Translations under genes and position numbers: made by a program
Source of the DNA: Rhodoferax sp.
Lineage (GTDB): Bacteria > Pseudomonadota > Gammaproteobacteria > Burkholderiales > Burkholderiaceae_C
NCBI GenBank assembly: GCA_030685025.1
Contig: JAUXWC010000281.1
Location: forward strand, 124,001 to 188,000
DNA length: 64,000 bases
Reading direction: 5' to 3'
The notes under the pieces: model-generated
Database searches by the model: none
Seen by the model: only the letters and a program-made list of their open reading frames with translations
Told to the model about the DNA's origin: nothing
Shown: one piece after another, positions 15,454-25,258 of the stretch
Layout: each line of letters begins with the position of its first letter
Position numbering within the stretch: the first letter of the stretch is position 1

Positions 15454-18135
15454 GTGAACCAAGCCACCGTTAAAACAAATGAACTTCATCCTCTGGATGC
15501 GCTGACTGGCGGGGCTTTCTCGGCCCATACCTCGGGCGACCGTACCGCAAGAATTCGGGAGTGGCTGGCACGCGAGCCTAGTGCTGAACAGATGCAAGCG
15601 GTGTTCAAGGAACTCAGCATCAAAGACAAAGGCGCTGCCAAGCTCCTGCGCGAAAGGCTCGACGAGATCAAGCGCAGCAAAGGGCAGGAGGTCATTGCCG
15701 CGGAGTGGGCCGACAAGGCGAAAACCCTGATCTCTATCCCCAAGTTGAACATTGCCGACGCGTTGGCATGGCAGCGCGACGCGGCGAAGGCCGGCGCGCC
15801 GCTGAGCAAAGAGCCCCTCGCCGCACTCAAGCTGCAATTGGCGGACCGCGTCAAGGTGATCGAGGACTTGCAGCATCGCGTCCAGGTGCAGCGCGAGGCG
15901 GCGGTCTTGTTGGCGCAGCGTATCGAGGTGCTCTCGACCAAGCCCTGGCGCGATGCGCAGGCGGTGTGGGAATCACTGCGCAGCGATGTCGACAATTGGC
16001 AAATTCAAGCCTCGGGGCTGCTGTCTGACGCCAACTGGCCTAGCGTTGACATGAAATTCCCGCCTTTGCTGGAGGCATCGCGTGCCCAGTTGTTGGTGGT
16101 GTGGGACGCGTTCAAGGGTGCCTTGGCGCTGGCGGTTGCAGCCGCCGAGGACGGTGCGGCTCCCTTGCCGCCTGTGCAAGTTTGGGCTGATCAACTACGT
16201 GCCGCACGAGGCGTTTCCGCTGAAGCGCTGGCCAAACCCCAGAAACCCAAAGTCGACCCCGCCGTGAAGGCGCACGCGATCGAAGCGGTACGCGACGCGC
16301 TGACGAAACTGGAACTTGAAATCGCGCAGGGGCATGGCAAAGCCAGCGCTGGCGCGGCGGCGGCACTGCGCAACAGTCTCAAGGAGTTTGGCAAAGTCAT
16401 CGACGACAGACTGGAGAACCAGGCCCACGCCGCTCTGGCGGCGGCGGGTGAACTCGAAGGCTGGCAGCGCTGGCGGGCGGACCAGTTGCGTGACGAACTG
16501 GTCGCCAAGGCGGAGGGTTTGCTCAAGCGCCCCGAGGGCCAGGCGATCGGTGGACGCAAGATGCAGGAGACGCTGCGTGCCTTGCGTGAGCAGTGGAAAC
16601 AGACCGATCAGGGTGGTGTCCCCAACCACAGCTTGTGGAAGCGGTTTGACGAGGCCTGCAATGAAGCCCACAAGGTGGTCGAGGCCTGGCTGGAGAAGGT
16701 CCGTACCGAAGCCACCCAGCACCGCGCGCAGCGCCTGGCCTTGATTGAGGAATTGAAGACTTGGGCGGCGGCCAATACCACTGCATTGGATGACGACTGG
16801 AAGGGCTTCAATCGCCTGTTGCACGACTTCGCCGATCGTTGGCGCGATGCCGGTCACCTGGGAGAAAAGGCGTTTGCCGAGTTGCAGCCTTTGTGGAAGG
16901 AAGCCATGGCTTGTGCTGCGGCTCCGCTGGAGGCCCTGCAAAAGCAGAGTCTGGCGAGACGCCAGGCCATGATCGACGAGGCCAGGGCACTGGGTGAAGC
17001 GGCGGTCCTGCGCGTCGACGCGGTCAAGTCGCTGCAACAACGCTGGCAGGCGGAGGCGCACGACGTACCCATGGAGCGCAGGCAGGAACAGAAGCTGTGG
17101 GACGCTTTTCGCAAGCCGATTGACGAGGCATTCCAACGCAAGACGGCCGAGCGCGAAAAGGCTGATCAGGCCTTGGGCGAGCGTGATCGCGTCGTGCTGG
17201 AAGCCGCCAAGGCCCTTCAAAAGGCCAATGCCGCAGGCGATGCCACGGTGATTCGCGCTGCCATCAGCGCACTGGACACTGCCCTGCGCGGGCAGGCGCA
17301 GGCGCAGGTAGCTGTGCAAGCCGCCGTGCAGGCGGAGCAAGGCGCGCGTGTTGGCGATGCGGGTCAACCATCCGGCGCATTGGTCGAATCAGATGGCGAG
17401 CTGACGGCGGTGCCGCCGGAGCCCGCCCCGGTAGTCGCTTCGCCCCGCAAACCTGTGGTGGCGGTGCGCGGGGATGACCGGCCCGGCATGAAGAAGGGCG
17501 ATCCGACGCCCGCTCGCGCAGGCAAGTTTGGCGACCGCAAGGACGGTGCCAAGGGTCCGCGCGATGCCCGGGGTGGTGCCCGCCCAGATGATCGCGGTCC
17601 GAGGGATGCCGGACGCGCCGGGACGCGTGATGAGCGTGGTGTGTGGCGGAGCGATGAACGCCCTGCGGTCGATGTTCCGCGCCTGGGAGACACGGCATTT
17701 CGCGCCCAGCGTGAGGCATTGGAGCACGCTCAGTTCGCGCTGAAAAGGCTCGCGGCCCAAGCCCACGGGGAGGCCTTGACCCAACTCCTGATGGCGTGGG
17801 AGCGCCGAGATGCCACGCAAGTGCCGGCTGCGCAGGATATCGGCGCTCGAATCGGACCCCATACACGGGGTTCCTGGGTCAAGGCGGTGGCCGCGTCGCC
17901 AACTGCTCGTGCCGAGGTACCCTTGTTGCGGCTTGAAATGGCCGCCGAGGTGCCCACGCCGGCCGCGCATCTCGATGCCCGGCGTGCCCTGCAACTGCAG
18001 TTGCTGACACGGCGCAATGATCCGATCCCGGCTCAGACCTGGGAGCAGGATGCCGCAAGCGTTCTGGCCAGCGATTTCGATGCCGACTCCGCGCGACGCA
18101 TGCAGAATGCTCTGAAAGTGTTACTCCGAGTCTGA
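15454..18135 (+). CDS. DUF349-domain coiled-coil protein
   Basis: The 893-residue protein is largely helical, with repeated DUF349-type modules marked by patterns such as LREQWKQTDQGGVPNHSLWKRFDEACNEAH (near 400) and LQQRWQAEAHDVPMERRQEQKLWDAFRKPIDEAF (near 530). Residues of about 650-730 form a disordered Arg/Gly/Asp-rich segment (DRKDGAKGPRDARGG) that looks RNA-binding or linker-like. A further helical domain ends the protein. It starts at a GTG with no strong Shine-Dalgarno sequence. The molecular function of DUF349 proteins is not established. It has no signal peptide and is probably cytoplasmic. The putative small RNA lies directly upstream. Confidence 0.8.
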   Translation: MNQATVKTNELHPLDALTGGAFSAHTSGDRTARIREWLAREPSAEQMQAVFKELSIKDKGAAKLLRERLDEIKRSKGQEVIAAEWADKAKTLISIPKLNIADALAWQRDAAKAGAPLSKEPLAALKLQLADRVKVIEDLQHRVQVQREAAVLLAQRIEVLSTKPWRDAQAVWESLRSDVDNWQIQASGLLSDANWPSVDMKFPPLLEASRAQLLVVWDAFKGALALAVAAAEDGAAPLPPVQVWADQLRAARGVSAEALAKPQKPKVDPAVKAHAIEAVRDALTKLELEIAQGHGKASAGAAAALRNSLKEFGKVIDDRLENQAHAALAAAGELEGWQRWRADQLRDELVAKAEGLLKRPEGQAIGGRKMQETLRALREQWKQTDQGGVPNHSLWKRFDEACNEAHKVVEAWLEKVRTEATQHRAQRLALIEELKTWAAANTTALDDDWKGFNRLLHDFADRWRDAGHLGEKAFAELQPLWKEAMACAAAPLEALQKQSLARRQAMIDEARALGEAAVLRVDAVKSLQQRWQAEAHDVPMERRQEQKLWDAFRKPIDEAFQRKTAEREKADQALGERDRVVLEAAKALQKANAAGDATVIRAAISALDTALRGQAQAQVAVQAAVQAEQGARVGDAGQPSGALVESDGELTAVPPEPAPVVASPRKPVVAVRGDDRPGMKKGDPTPARAGKFGDRKDGAKGPRDARGGARPDDRGPRDAGRAGTRDERGVWRSDERPAVDVPRLGDTAFRAQREALEHAQFALKRLAAQAHGEALTQLLMAWERRDATQVPAAQDIGARIGPHTRGSWVKAVAASPTARAEVPLLRLEMAAEVPTPAAHLDARRALQLQLLTRRNDPIPAQTWEQDAASVLASDFDADSARRMQNALKVLLRV

Positions 18136-18253
18136 GCGGTTGACTTGTGCCTCGGGCTCGCATTGACATTTGGGTAACTCGGCGAGTCCGGATGTGAAAG
18201 AATCGCCGGGTGCAGGGCGCCACATCCAGTTGGTCAAAACGCAAGGAGGGCAC

Positions 18254-19876
18254 ATGGACTCTGTGAATGACATGCTCAAACGGCTTGAGCAGCTCAATGT
18301 CATTGGCGCCTCCTTGTCCAGGGAGCGCGACATTGATCGCTTGCTGGAGAACATCCTGCTGGCCGCCAAGACCATTACCCATGCAGATGGCGGAACGCTT
18401 TATCGGCTGTCGGAGGACGGGCAGTCGCTTCGGTTTGAAATTCTGCGCACGGATTCCTTGCACATTGCGATGGGGGGTACATCGGGCATTCCGATCAGTT
18501 TTCCAGATCTGCCCTTGTTTGACGCACAGGGCGCGCCCAACGACTCCCTGGTGGCAGCGTACGCCGCGATTCACCAGCAAACGGTCAATATCGTCGACGC
18601 CTACACGGAAGCCAACTTCGACTTCTCCGGCACCCGTCAGTTCGATGAGCGAACCGGCTATCGATCCAAGTCCTTTCTGGCAGTGCCGATGAAGAACCAT
18701 GAAGGCGAGATCATCGGCGTACTGCAGTTGCTCAACGCACGGCAGCCCGGCGGTACCGAGGTGACGGCGTTCTCCGTGTCAGACCAAAGCCTGGCTGAAT
18801 CACTGGCTTCCCAGGCCGCCATTGCCCTGAGCAACCGTCTTCTGATGACGCAGCTTGAGGAATTGTTTGAGGCCTTCATCAGCCTGATCAATCTGGCGAT
18901 TGACGAGAAGTCGCCTTACACCGGCGGTCATTGCCAGCGTGTTCCGGCTCTGACCATGATGCTGGCGGAGGCGGTGAACGCAACCACGTCGGGGCCGTTG
19001 GCCTCGTTCGCCATGAACGACCGGGACCGCTACGAGCTTAAGATTGCCGGCCTGCTGCACGATTGCGGCAAGGTCACCACGCCGGTCCATGTGGTTGACA
19101 AGGCCACCAAGTTGCACACCTTGTTTGATCGCATCAACTTGATCGATACTCGGTTTGAAGTGCTCAAGCGCGATGTCGAGATCGATGCCTTGCGGCACCA
19201 GTTGGCATTGCGGCCATGTGAGCAGCCGAGCGCCGAGGCGGAGATACTGCGGGCTTGTCAAATGGACAGCGAGGCACTGGACGCCGAGCGCGACTTCCTG
19301 CGTCAGACCAATGTGGGCGCCGAGGCCATGAAGGACGCCACACTGCAGCGTGTACGCGATCTCGGGAGCCGACACAAGTGGCGAAACGTGGATGGCGTCG
19401 AGACCGAGTTCTTGACAGCCGATGAAATCGAGAATCTGACCATCCGTGCCGGCACGCTGACACTGGCCGAGCGAGACACCATCAACTACCACATTGTTGC
19501 GACCATCAAGATGCTGGAACAACTGCCCTGGCCCAAGCATTTGCGCAACGTGCCCGAGTACGCGGGCGGACACCACGAACGCATGGATGGCAAGGGCTAC
19601 CCCAAGGGCCTAAGTCGCGAACAGATGTCGGTACAGGCCAGGGTGATGGGCATTGCCGACATTTTTGAGGCATTGACTGCGCGTGATCGCCCGTACAAGC
19701 CCGGCATGAAGCTGTCGCAGGCGATGTCAATCATGAACAAGTTCAAGCTGAACGGTCACATTGACCCCGACCTGTTTGATGTCTTCGTGGAGCAGCGCAT
19801 TTTTCAGCGTTATGCCGAGATGTTTCTCGATCCATGGCAGATTGACGAGGTCAATCCGCAGGACTGGGTGCATTGA
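18254..19876 (+). CDS. GAF and HD-GYP domain protein, probable cyclic di-GMP phosphodiesterase
   Basis: Residues of about 20-190 form a GAF sensor domain (DIDRLLENILLAAKTITHADGGTLY). The second half is an HD-GYP domain with the metal-binding pair LLHDCGK and the signature HHERMDGKGYPKGLS, followed by IADIFEALTARDRPYK. HD-GYP proteins hydrolyse cyclic di-GMP, so this one links an unknown small-molecule or redox signal to that second messenger. I chose ATG 18254 because AAGGAGGG stands a few bases upstream; an open extension begins at an unlikely TTG. Its 3' end overlaps the convergent mtfA gene by 26 bases. Confidence 0.9.
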   Translation: MDSVNDMLKRLEQLNVIGASLSRERDIDRLLENILLAAKTITHADGGTLYRLSEDGQSLRFEILRTDSLHIAMGGTSGIPISFPDLPLFDAQGAPNDSLVAAYAAIHQQTVNIVDAYTEANFDFSGTRQFDERTGYRSKSFLAVPMKNHEGEIIGVLQLLNARQPGGTEVTAFSVSDQSLAESLASQAAIALSNRLLMTQLEELFEAFISLINLAIDEKSPYTGGHCQRVPALTMMLAEAVNATTSGPLASFAMNDRDRYELKIAGLLHDCGKVTTPVHVVDKATKLHTLFDRINLIDTRFEVLKRDVEIDALRHQLALRPCEQPSAEAEILRACQMDSEALDAERDFLRQTNVGAEAMKDATLQRVRDLGSRHKWRNVDGVETEFLTADEIENLTIRAGTLTLAERDTINYHIVATIKMLEQLPWPKHLRNVPEYAGGHHERMDGKGYPKGLSREQMSVQARVMGIADIFEALTARDRPYKPGMKLSQAMSIMNKFKLNGHIDPDLFDVFVEQRIFQRYAEMFLDPWQIDEVNPQDWVH

Positions 19877-20672
19877 AGAAGGCGTCGTACAGCACCAGCA
19901 GGCTGGGAAATTCGCGGGAGAAGACCGCTCGATTGGTGAAGTAGGCTTCACAAGTCACTGCAAAGAACTCGTCGATCGATTCCGTGCCGTAGGGGTCCAG
20001 CCAGGTTGGCGCACCGCTGAAGCGCTCGGCCATCACCACTTGTTCGGAAAAAAGGGCAAAGGCGCTGTCCATTCGAGCAAGCCAGTTCTGCCGGGCGATG
20101 CGTGGGTTGGCCGCACCCATGAAGTTCGGTGGCAGCGGCGGGCAACCGTCCGCCATGCCGTCTCGCATGTCGATCTTGTGAATGAATTCGTGGATCACCA
20201 CGTTATAGCCTTGTGCCGCGCTGGCACCAGATTGCCAGACATCAAGCCAACTTAAGGTCACCGGCCCGCCTACCATGGCTTCGCCAGTCAAACGCTCCTG
20301 GTAGTCATGCACGACACCACTGTCGTCGATCTCGCTGCGTTGTGCCAGCACCTCGTCCGGGTGGACCACGATCCCAACGAAGTCGTCGTACCACTGCAGC
20401 GCCTGGGCTGGCGTGCCCAGCTTCAGAATTGGCAGGCAAGCCTGGCTGGCGATGGCCACGGCCATCGCGTCAGTGATGGCCAATCCGTCCACGCCATGGA
20501 ATTCCTTGTGCCGCAGGAATTCCCGGGTCAGTCGGCGCAGTTGCGCCTGGTCGGCGGCACTGCGAAGGGACAGGAATGGGAACTGGGTCAGGGTTGCCTG
20601 CCACAGTTCGTTGGAGATCTGGTCGCGACCATCGGGCGACCGGCTCAGCAGTGCCCGCAGCCAGCGCTTCAC
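19851..20672 (-). CDS. mtfA: MtfA-family zinc-dependent peptidase
   Basis: The 273-residue protein carries the gluzincin-like motif VVIHEFIHKIDMRDG, with two histidines and the catalytic glutamate. Downstream is the ESIDEFFAVTCEAYF segment, which supplies the third metal ligand in MtfA (peptidase family M90). In enterobacteria MtfA binds and titrates the glucose-PTS regulator Mlc; whether that partner exists here is unknown. It converges on the HD-GYP gene with a 26-base overlap and overlaps lpxH by four bases at its start, so it is probably cotranscribed with lpxH. Confidence 0.88.
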   Translation of the reverse strand: MKRWLRALLSRSPDGRDQISNELWQATLTQFPFLSLRSAADQAQLRRLTREFLRHKEFHGVDGLAITDAMAVAIASQACLPILKLGTPAQALQWYDDFVGIVVHPDEVLAQRSEIDDSGVVHDYQERLTGEAMVGGPVTLSWLDVWQSGASAAQGYNVVIHEFIHKIDMRDGMADGCPPLPPNFMGAANPRIARQNWLARMDSAFALFSEQVVMAERFSGAPTWLDPYGTESIDEFFAVTCEAYFTNRAVFSREFPSLLVLYDAFFNAPSPAD

Positions 20673-21517
20673 GTCAAATGGGCGCGAGCCGCTTCGATTC
20701 GCTGGAGTGAAACGGATGCCTTGAACTGTGCGGGTTCGCGCTGTAGTCGCAATATCTCCGTGCGCCGTGGAGCGGCGAGAGCATCCCAGTCGCTGAGCAC
20801 AACGCGGCGCCGCCCGGTGCCCAGGTCATGAACGGCCGCCCGGTGAGTGTGGCCATGAATCAGGATTGAACTGTGGTTGGCCAGCAGCCACTCGTCCACG
20901 GCGGCGGCCCGCAGGTCGAAGTACTCGTTGCTGCGACGCTTGCGCTCCTCACTTTGGGCCCGCAGGTTCTTGCCCATTGCACGCCGCTGCGCTAGCGGCT
21001 GTTCAAGAAAGGCCGCTTGCCACGCGTCACCGCGCACCATGGCCCGAAACTGCATGTAGTCGGTGTCGTCCAGGCAAAGGGCGTCGCCGTGCGAGAGCAG
21101 GTAACGCTCGCCGGCAAACTGCAGCAGCGTGGGGTCGGCGATCAGGGTTGCGCCGCAGGCGGTAGCAAATGCTTTGCCAATCAAGAAGTCGCGGTTTCCA
21201 TGCATCACATATAGCGCCAGGCGCTGCGATGCGGCTCGCATGGTCTGTGCGCACAGTTGCTCGAATGCCAAGGGGGCCGAAGCGTTGTCAGGCGAACGTG
21301 ACAACAGGTCGTCACCAACCCACACGTCGAACAGGTCGCCCAGAACAAATACCGCGTCGGCCCGGGTGGACTGCATGTAGTGCTGCCACGCTTGCATGGT
21401 GGCTGGCTCGCAGGCATTCAGGTGCACGTCAGAGATGAAGTCAATCACGCGCCAGTCGGCGGGCGCAAGCAGGACCGGCGCGCTATGCGGGGAAACAGCG
21501 CCGTCCAGGCCGCTCAT
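20669..21517 (-). CDS. lpxH: UDP-2,3-diacylglucosamine diphosphatase
   Basis: LpxH hydrolyses UDP-2,3-diacylglucosamine to lipid X and UMP, the fourth step of lipid A synthesis, at the inner face of the cytoplasmic membrane. The metallophosphoesterase motifs are in order: DFISDVHLN, LGDLFDVWVGDD, MHGNRDFLIG, LSHGDALCLDD and IHGHTHRA. The 282-residue length is slightly above the usual 240 because of a ~15-residue N-terminal extension. It sits next to ppiB, separated by one base, a gene order common in betaproteobacteria. Confidence 0.93.
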   Translation of the reverse strand: MSGLDGAVSPHSAPVLLAPADWRVIDFISDVHLNACEPATMQAWQHYMQSTRADAVFVLGDLFDVWVGDDLLSRSPDNASAPLAFEQLCAQTMRAASQRLALYVMHGNRDFLIGKAFATACGATLIADPTLLQFAGERYLLSHGDALCLDDTDYMQFRAMVRGDAWQAAFLEQPLAQRRAMGKNLRAQSEERKRRSNEYFDLRAAAVDEWLLANHSSILIHGHTHRAAVHDLGTGRRRVVLSDWDALAAPRRTEILRLQREPAQFKASVSLQRIEAARAHLT

Positions 21518-21518
21518 G

Positions 21519-22025
21519 TCACAGCGCGACGGCTTTCTCGATCACGACGTCGCTATTGGGCACGTCGTCATGAAAGCCCTTGCGCCCGGTCTGGACTGAC
21601 TTGATCTTGTCGACCACGTCGGCGCCCTGAACGACTTTGCCGAAAACCGCGTAGCCCCACCCTTGTGCGGACGGCGAGGTGTGGTTAAGAAAGCCGTTGT
21701 CCGCGATATTGATGAAAAATTGGGCGGTGGCCGAATGCGGATCCCCGGTGCGCGCCATGGCCACGGTGTAGTTGAGGTTCTTGAGGCCGTTGTTGGCTTC
21801 GTTCTCGATCGGGGCCTCGCAGGGTTTTTGCTTCATGCCGGGTTCGAACCCGCCGCCTTGCACCATGAAACCGGGGATGACGCGGTGGAAAACGGTGTTG
21901 TTGTAGTGCCCCTTGTTGACGTAGTTCAGAAAGTTGGCAACAGATTTGGGCGCCTTGTCTTGGTCGAGTTCAAGCGTGATGACGCCATGGTCGGCGATGT
22001 GGAGTTCGACTTTTGGATTGCTCAT
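21519..22025 (-). CDS. ppiB: Cytoplasmic peptidyl-prolyl cis-trans isomerase (cyclophilin B type)
   Basis: The 168-residue cyclophilin has no signal peptide. The catalytic and proline-pocket residues are visible in [38 protein letters not shown] and [19 protein letters not shown]. It accelerates cis-trans isomerisation of prolyl bonds in folding proteins. It lies three bases from the exported paralogue ppiA, and the pair looks like an old tandem duplication that split by compartment. Confidence 0.94.
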   Translation of the reverse strand: MSNPKVELHIADHGVITLELDQDKAPKSVANFLNYVNKGHYNNTVFHRVIPGFMVQGGGFEPGMKQKPCEAPIENEANNGLKNLNYTVAMARTGDPHSATAQFFINIADNGFLNHTSPSAQGWGYAVFGKVVQGADVVDKIKSVQTGRKGFHDDVPNSDVVIEKAVAL

Positions 22026-22028
22026 GAC

Positions 22029-22715
22029 TTATTTCACAAGAGTTGCGGAGTTGATGACAACGGGCGTCTTTGGAACATCCGAAGGGAAAGGGCCGCCCGG
22101 ACCGGTTGGCACGGCCTTGATCTGATTGACCACTTCCATGCCACTGATGACTTTGCCAAATACGGTGTAGCCAAACAGCTCGGGCGCATTCAAAAGGTTG
22201 GCGCGCGGCGTGTTCTCGAACACCCGCCCACGGTGTTCGAACTTGGGAACCGGGTCGCCGGGGGGAATCACTGTTGGATCCAGAAACGCGTTGTCCTTGA
22301 CGTTGATGAAGAACTGCGCGGAAGCTGAATGGGGGTCATTGGTGCGTGCCATGGCCAAGGTTCCCACGGTGTTGCGCGGGCCACCTTTTTCAAGTGCCTC
22401 GCGCCCTTCGTGCCTGACTGGCGGGCGTGTCTTCTTCTCGGCATACTTGCTGTCGAAGCCGCCGCCTTGGACCATGAAGTTTTCGATCACCCGATGGAAG
22501 ACCGTTCCGTCGTAGTGTTTGTCACGTACATACTGCAGAAAATTCTCAACCGTCTTGGGGGCCTTGTCCGGGTAGACCTCGACCACGAAATCGCCGGCGC
22601 TGGTGGCGAATTTGACCTTGGGCGGCGCATCGGCCCAAGCTGGGGTGCACAGGGCCAATGCCGCCGACGCGGCCAGGATCAGGCGCCGACTGGCGCTAAG
22701 GGTCTTGATACTCAT
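22029..22715 (-). CDS. ppiA: Exported peptidyl-prolyl cis-trans isomerase (cyclophilin A type)
   Basis: This cyclophilin has an N-terminal signal peptide (SRRLILAASAALALCTPAWA, cleavage near residue 28), so it acts in the periplasm on folding outer-membrane or secreted proteins. The core shows [34 protein letters not shown] and FGKVISGMEVVNQI. A 20-residue insertion (KYAEKKTRPPVRHEGREAL) distinguishes it from ppiB and is typical of this proteobacterial subgroup. It overlaps the end of the L,D-transpeptidase gene by four bases. Confidence 0.93.
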   Translation of the reverse strand: MSIKTLSASRRLILAASAALALCTPAWADAPPKVKFATSAGDFVVEVYPDKAPKTVENFLQYVRDKHYDGTVFHRVIENFMVQGGGFDSKYAEKKTRPPVRHEGREALEKGGPRNTVGTLAMARTNDPHSASAQFFINVKDNAFLDPTVIPPGDPVPKFEHRGRVFENTPRANLLNAPELFGYTVFGKVISGMEVVNQIKAVPTGPGGPFPSDVPKTPVVINSATLVK

Positions 22716-23986
22716 CCAATTACTCCTTCAAAGAATATTTTCCACTCGTTGCCTCGGCGAACCCAGTACTGGCGCTTGGTCTTGCCGGTTCGCGTGCCGA
22801 GCGGTACCTCGCCAAACGTCACCACCATGGTGTCACTTTCATCGGTCCAGCGCAGCATGCTCAGGTCCTTGAATTCAATCGCGCGACCGCCGATTTTGCC
22901 AAGCTCGGATTGCAGTGAGGGCATCCATTGCGGCAGCGACTTTCCAAAGCTGTTGAAGTCCGGCGTGTAGAAGCTCAGGATGCGGGGCAAATCCCCACTC
23001 GACTTGGCGTGTTGCCATGCAGTCAAAGCCTCCTCAAATGGTTTGACTTGCGCCCTCGAACTGTGCGGCGGCACCCACTCAAGACGTGGCGAGATCACGA
23101 CTGGCGTAGTACCGACTTCGACGGTGCGAATGATCTGCTGGAGATCGGGATTGGCCAGCACGACACAGCCGTCAGTGGCCAGTGGCGCACGCGAGAACTG
23201 CGTGGGCGGGGTCCCATGCAGCCAGATTCCGCTGCCAGTCTTGCCACGCTTGTTGTCCAGTGCGTTGGGGTAGTTGATCGGTAGTGCCCCTGATCCGTAG
23301 AACTCTTTCAGTGACTTCGGATCCAGGTTGCTGGTGATGAAATAGACGCCCAGTGGCGTGCGGGCATCGCCCTCCACGGCTTTTTCCGTGCCGGCTTTCC
23401 CCACCGACACGTAATAGTCCGCTACAAGGGTGAGGCCGGCCGGGTTGTTTCTGAACAAGTACAGGCGCGAACGCGAGGCGTCTACCGCGATCGCGTGTTT
23501 GGTGCGCGCCGGCAAGGTCAGGAATGGCGAGGGAATGTGTCCGATTGGTGGACGTTCGCGCAGCGCTTTGAGCCGCATCTGCGATTCCTCGCGCAACTCC
23601 ATCAATACCGGCTGTGCGGCTTGCGCCTGGGCCGCCGGAACATCGCCCAACGTGTTGACAGGGCGCGCGTGCGCCGCCAGCAAGTCGCCGTAGACCAGTT
23701 GGGCGAGCTGGAAGTTGGGATAGTCGGTCACCAGGGCTTGCGCAAGCTTCAAGGCGTCGCGCACACGGGCGGCGGCCGTGAGGCGGTACACCTCAATCAG
23801 ACGGGCCTCGGCGGCGCCAGGGTGGGTGCTTCGGTGGTTCGCGGCGGACGCCTTGGGCGCGTTTTTCTTGGCCTTGCTGTTCTTCGAGCTGGCGTGCACC
23901 GGCATGGACAGCAGCAGCGCGGACACAACGACCACCACCAGCGAACAAATGCCGCGTGATGCCCCCCACGGCAGCGTCGTCATCAT
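22712..23986 (-). CDS. Exported L,D-transpeptidase with C-terminal NTF2-like domain
   Basis: The protein has a signal peptide (residues 1-32) and a lysine-rich linker. A YkuD-type L,D-transpeptidase domain follows at about residues 165-310, with the catalytic signature HGTPP..LATDGCVVL, where the cysteine is the nucleophile. These enzymes form 3-3 crosslinks in peptidoglycan or attach proteins to it. The last ~110 residues form an NTF2/SnoaL-like domain (LTAWQHAKSSGDLPRILSFYTPDF). That domain also occurs at the C-terminus of the next protein upstream, suggesting the two work together. They are adjacent on the same strand, 43 bases apart. Confidence 0.88.
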   Translation of the reverse strand: MMTTLPWGASRGICSLVVVVVSALLLSMPVHASSKNSKAKKNAPKASAANHRSTHPGAAEARLIEVYRLTAAARVRDALKLAQALVTDYPNFQLAQLVYGDLLAAHARPVNTLGDVPAAQAQAAQPVLMELREESQMRLKALRERPPIGHIPSPFLTLPARTKHAIAVDASRSRLYLFRNNPAGLTLVADYYVSVGKAGTEKAVEGDARTPLGVYFITSNLDPKSLKEFYGSGALPINYPNALDNKRGKTGSGIWLHGTPPTQFSRAPLATDGCVVLANPDLQQIIRTVEVGTTPVVISPRLEWVPPHSSRAQVKPFEEALTAWQHAKSSGDLPRILSFYTPDFNSFGKSLPQWMPSLQSELGKIGGRAIEFKDLSMLRWTDESDTMVVTFGEVPLGTRTGKTKRQYWVRRGNEWKIFFEGVIG

Positions 23987-24029
23987 GATGTTGCGTCCAC
24001 CGGCTTGCGCTGCGGTGCGACCTCGCCCA

Positions 24030-25076
24030 TCAAGCTCCGGTGGATTCGCGGACGATCAGCCATCGGTCGCCGGATTTGGTCAGCTCGAGCGTCTTGCGGC
24101 TTGACACGACCAGTGCGTCGGCGCGGTAATCCTGTCGAAACCGGGCGATCGCTTTGCTCCCATCAACTGACACGGTGAGCTTGTGCAGTTTGACTTGGAT
24201 GCTGGACTTGCCGGCGATGCGCTTGCGTCGCTCGTCCTCCCAAGCCCTGCGCGACAGGCCCCCTGGTGGTGTGAATGCCTTGCCGTACGCACCCAGGTAG
24301 GCGGCCAAGTCCTTGCTGGCCCAAGCCTTGGCCCAAGTGAGCACGGCAGCCTCTGCTTCACTGGCGGCGTCACTGGCGGTGGTAGCGCCAGGCGGGGCTG
24401 CTGTCACCATAGCCGGTGTTGTCTTGGCAACGGGGGCTGATGGCGCAACGGCCACCGGCGCCATGGCCGGCGCGCTGGCTGGCAAGCTCGGTTTCGTTGC
24501 GGTCGCAGTGGCTGGCGACGCGGGGGCAAAGGCCAGCGGGTGCTGGCCTTTGCCAGCCGGGCTGAACAGCTCGCGTATCAGTGCCAGCTTGGGCGCAACA
24601 GCGGCGTTGCTGCCGTCCAGTTGCAGGGCCTTGTTGTAGGCCTGGCTGGCCAGTTTGGCATACACATCACCGAGGTTTTCATGCGCGGTGGCGTAGCTTG
24701 GGTTGGTTCGGATGGCCATCTCAAGCGCGACGCGCGCCTTGTCAAACTGGCTTTGCCCCGCATACAGGACGGCCAGGTTGTTGTACGGCTCGGGTAGCTC
24801 GGGAAAATCCTCGGTCAGCTTGGTAAAGGTGACAATGGCCTCGAGTGTTTTGCCCGTGTCGCGCTGCATCACGCCTTTGAGAAAGCGCATCTGCGGGTCG
24901 CGCGGTTTGGCCGCCAAATATTGATCGGCCTTGGCCATTGCCTCGACAAGCTTGCCGACGCGCATCAGTTGCGAGACATCGGCGTAGTCGTCAGCGTGTG
25001 CGACGGACATCGACAAGATCAATGCCAGCGCCAGCAATTTCACGAACGACCGGAAAACATGTGGGGTGTGCTTCAT
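24030..25076 (-). CDS. Exported TPR protein with NTF2-like domain
   Basis: A signal peptide (LLALALILSMSVAHA) precedes tetratricopeptide repeats at about residues 30-165 (YNNLAVLYAGQSQFDKARVALEMAIRTNPSYATAHENLGDVYAKLASQAY). An Ala/Pro-rich linker follows. The C-terminal domain (VLTWAKAWASKDLAAYLGAYGKAF) resembles the NTF2/SnoaL-like domain of the neighbouring L,D-transpeptidase. TPR proteins usually mediate protein contacts, so this is plausibly a periplasmic partner of that transpeptidase. It faces away from cysS, with 182 bases between the starts. Confidence 0.82.
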   Translation of the reverse strand: MKHTPHVFRSFVKLLALALILSMSVAHADDYADVSQLMRVGKLVEAMAKADQYLAAKPRDPQMRFLKGVMQRDTGKTLEAIVTFTKLTEDFPELPEPYNNLAVLYAGQSQFDKARVALEMAIRTNPSYATAHENLGDVYAKLASQAYNKALQLDGSNAAVAPKLALIRELFSPAGKGQHPLAFAPASPATATATKPSLPASAPAMAPVAVAPSAPVAKTTPAMVTAAPPGATTASDAASEAEAAVLTWAKAWASKDLAAYLGAYGKAFTPPGGLSRRAWEDERRKRIAGKSSIQVKLHKLTVSVDGSKAIARFRQDYRADALVVSSRKTLELTKSGDRWLIVRESTGA

Positions 25077-25258
25077 GGAGCCTTTGGAATCGTGCTCGGT
25101 TCAGACCCGTCTTGTAGGCGAGCTGGGTGGGGCTATATACTGCGCTGGATTGTAGCCGAGGGCAGCTCTTGCGCCGTTGGCATTTCCCACCTGATCACCG
25201 GCATCAACATGGGTCGGCGAGCCTCTTGGCATTCCCCGACTTGGTTTCTTGAATTGAC

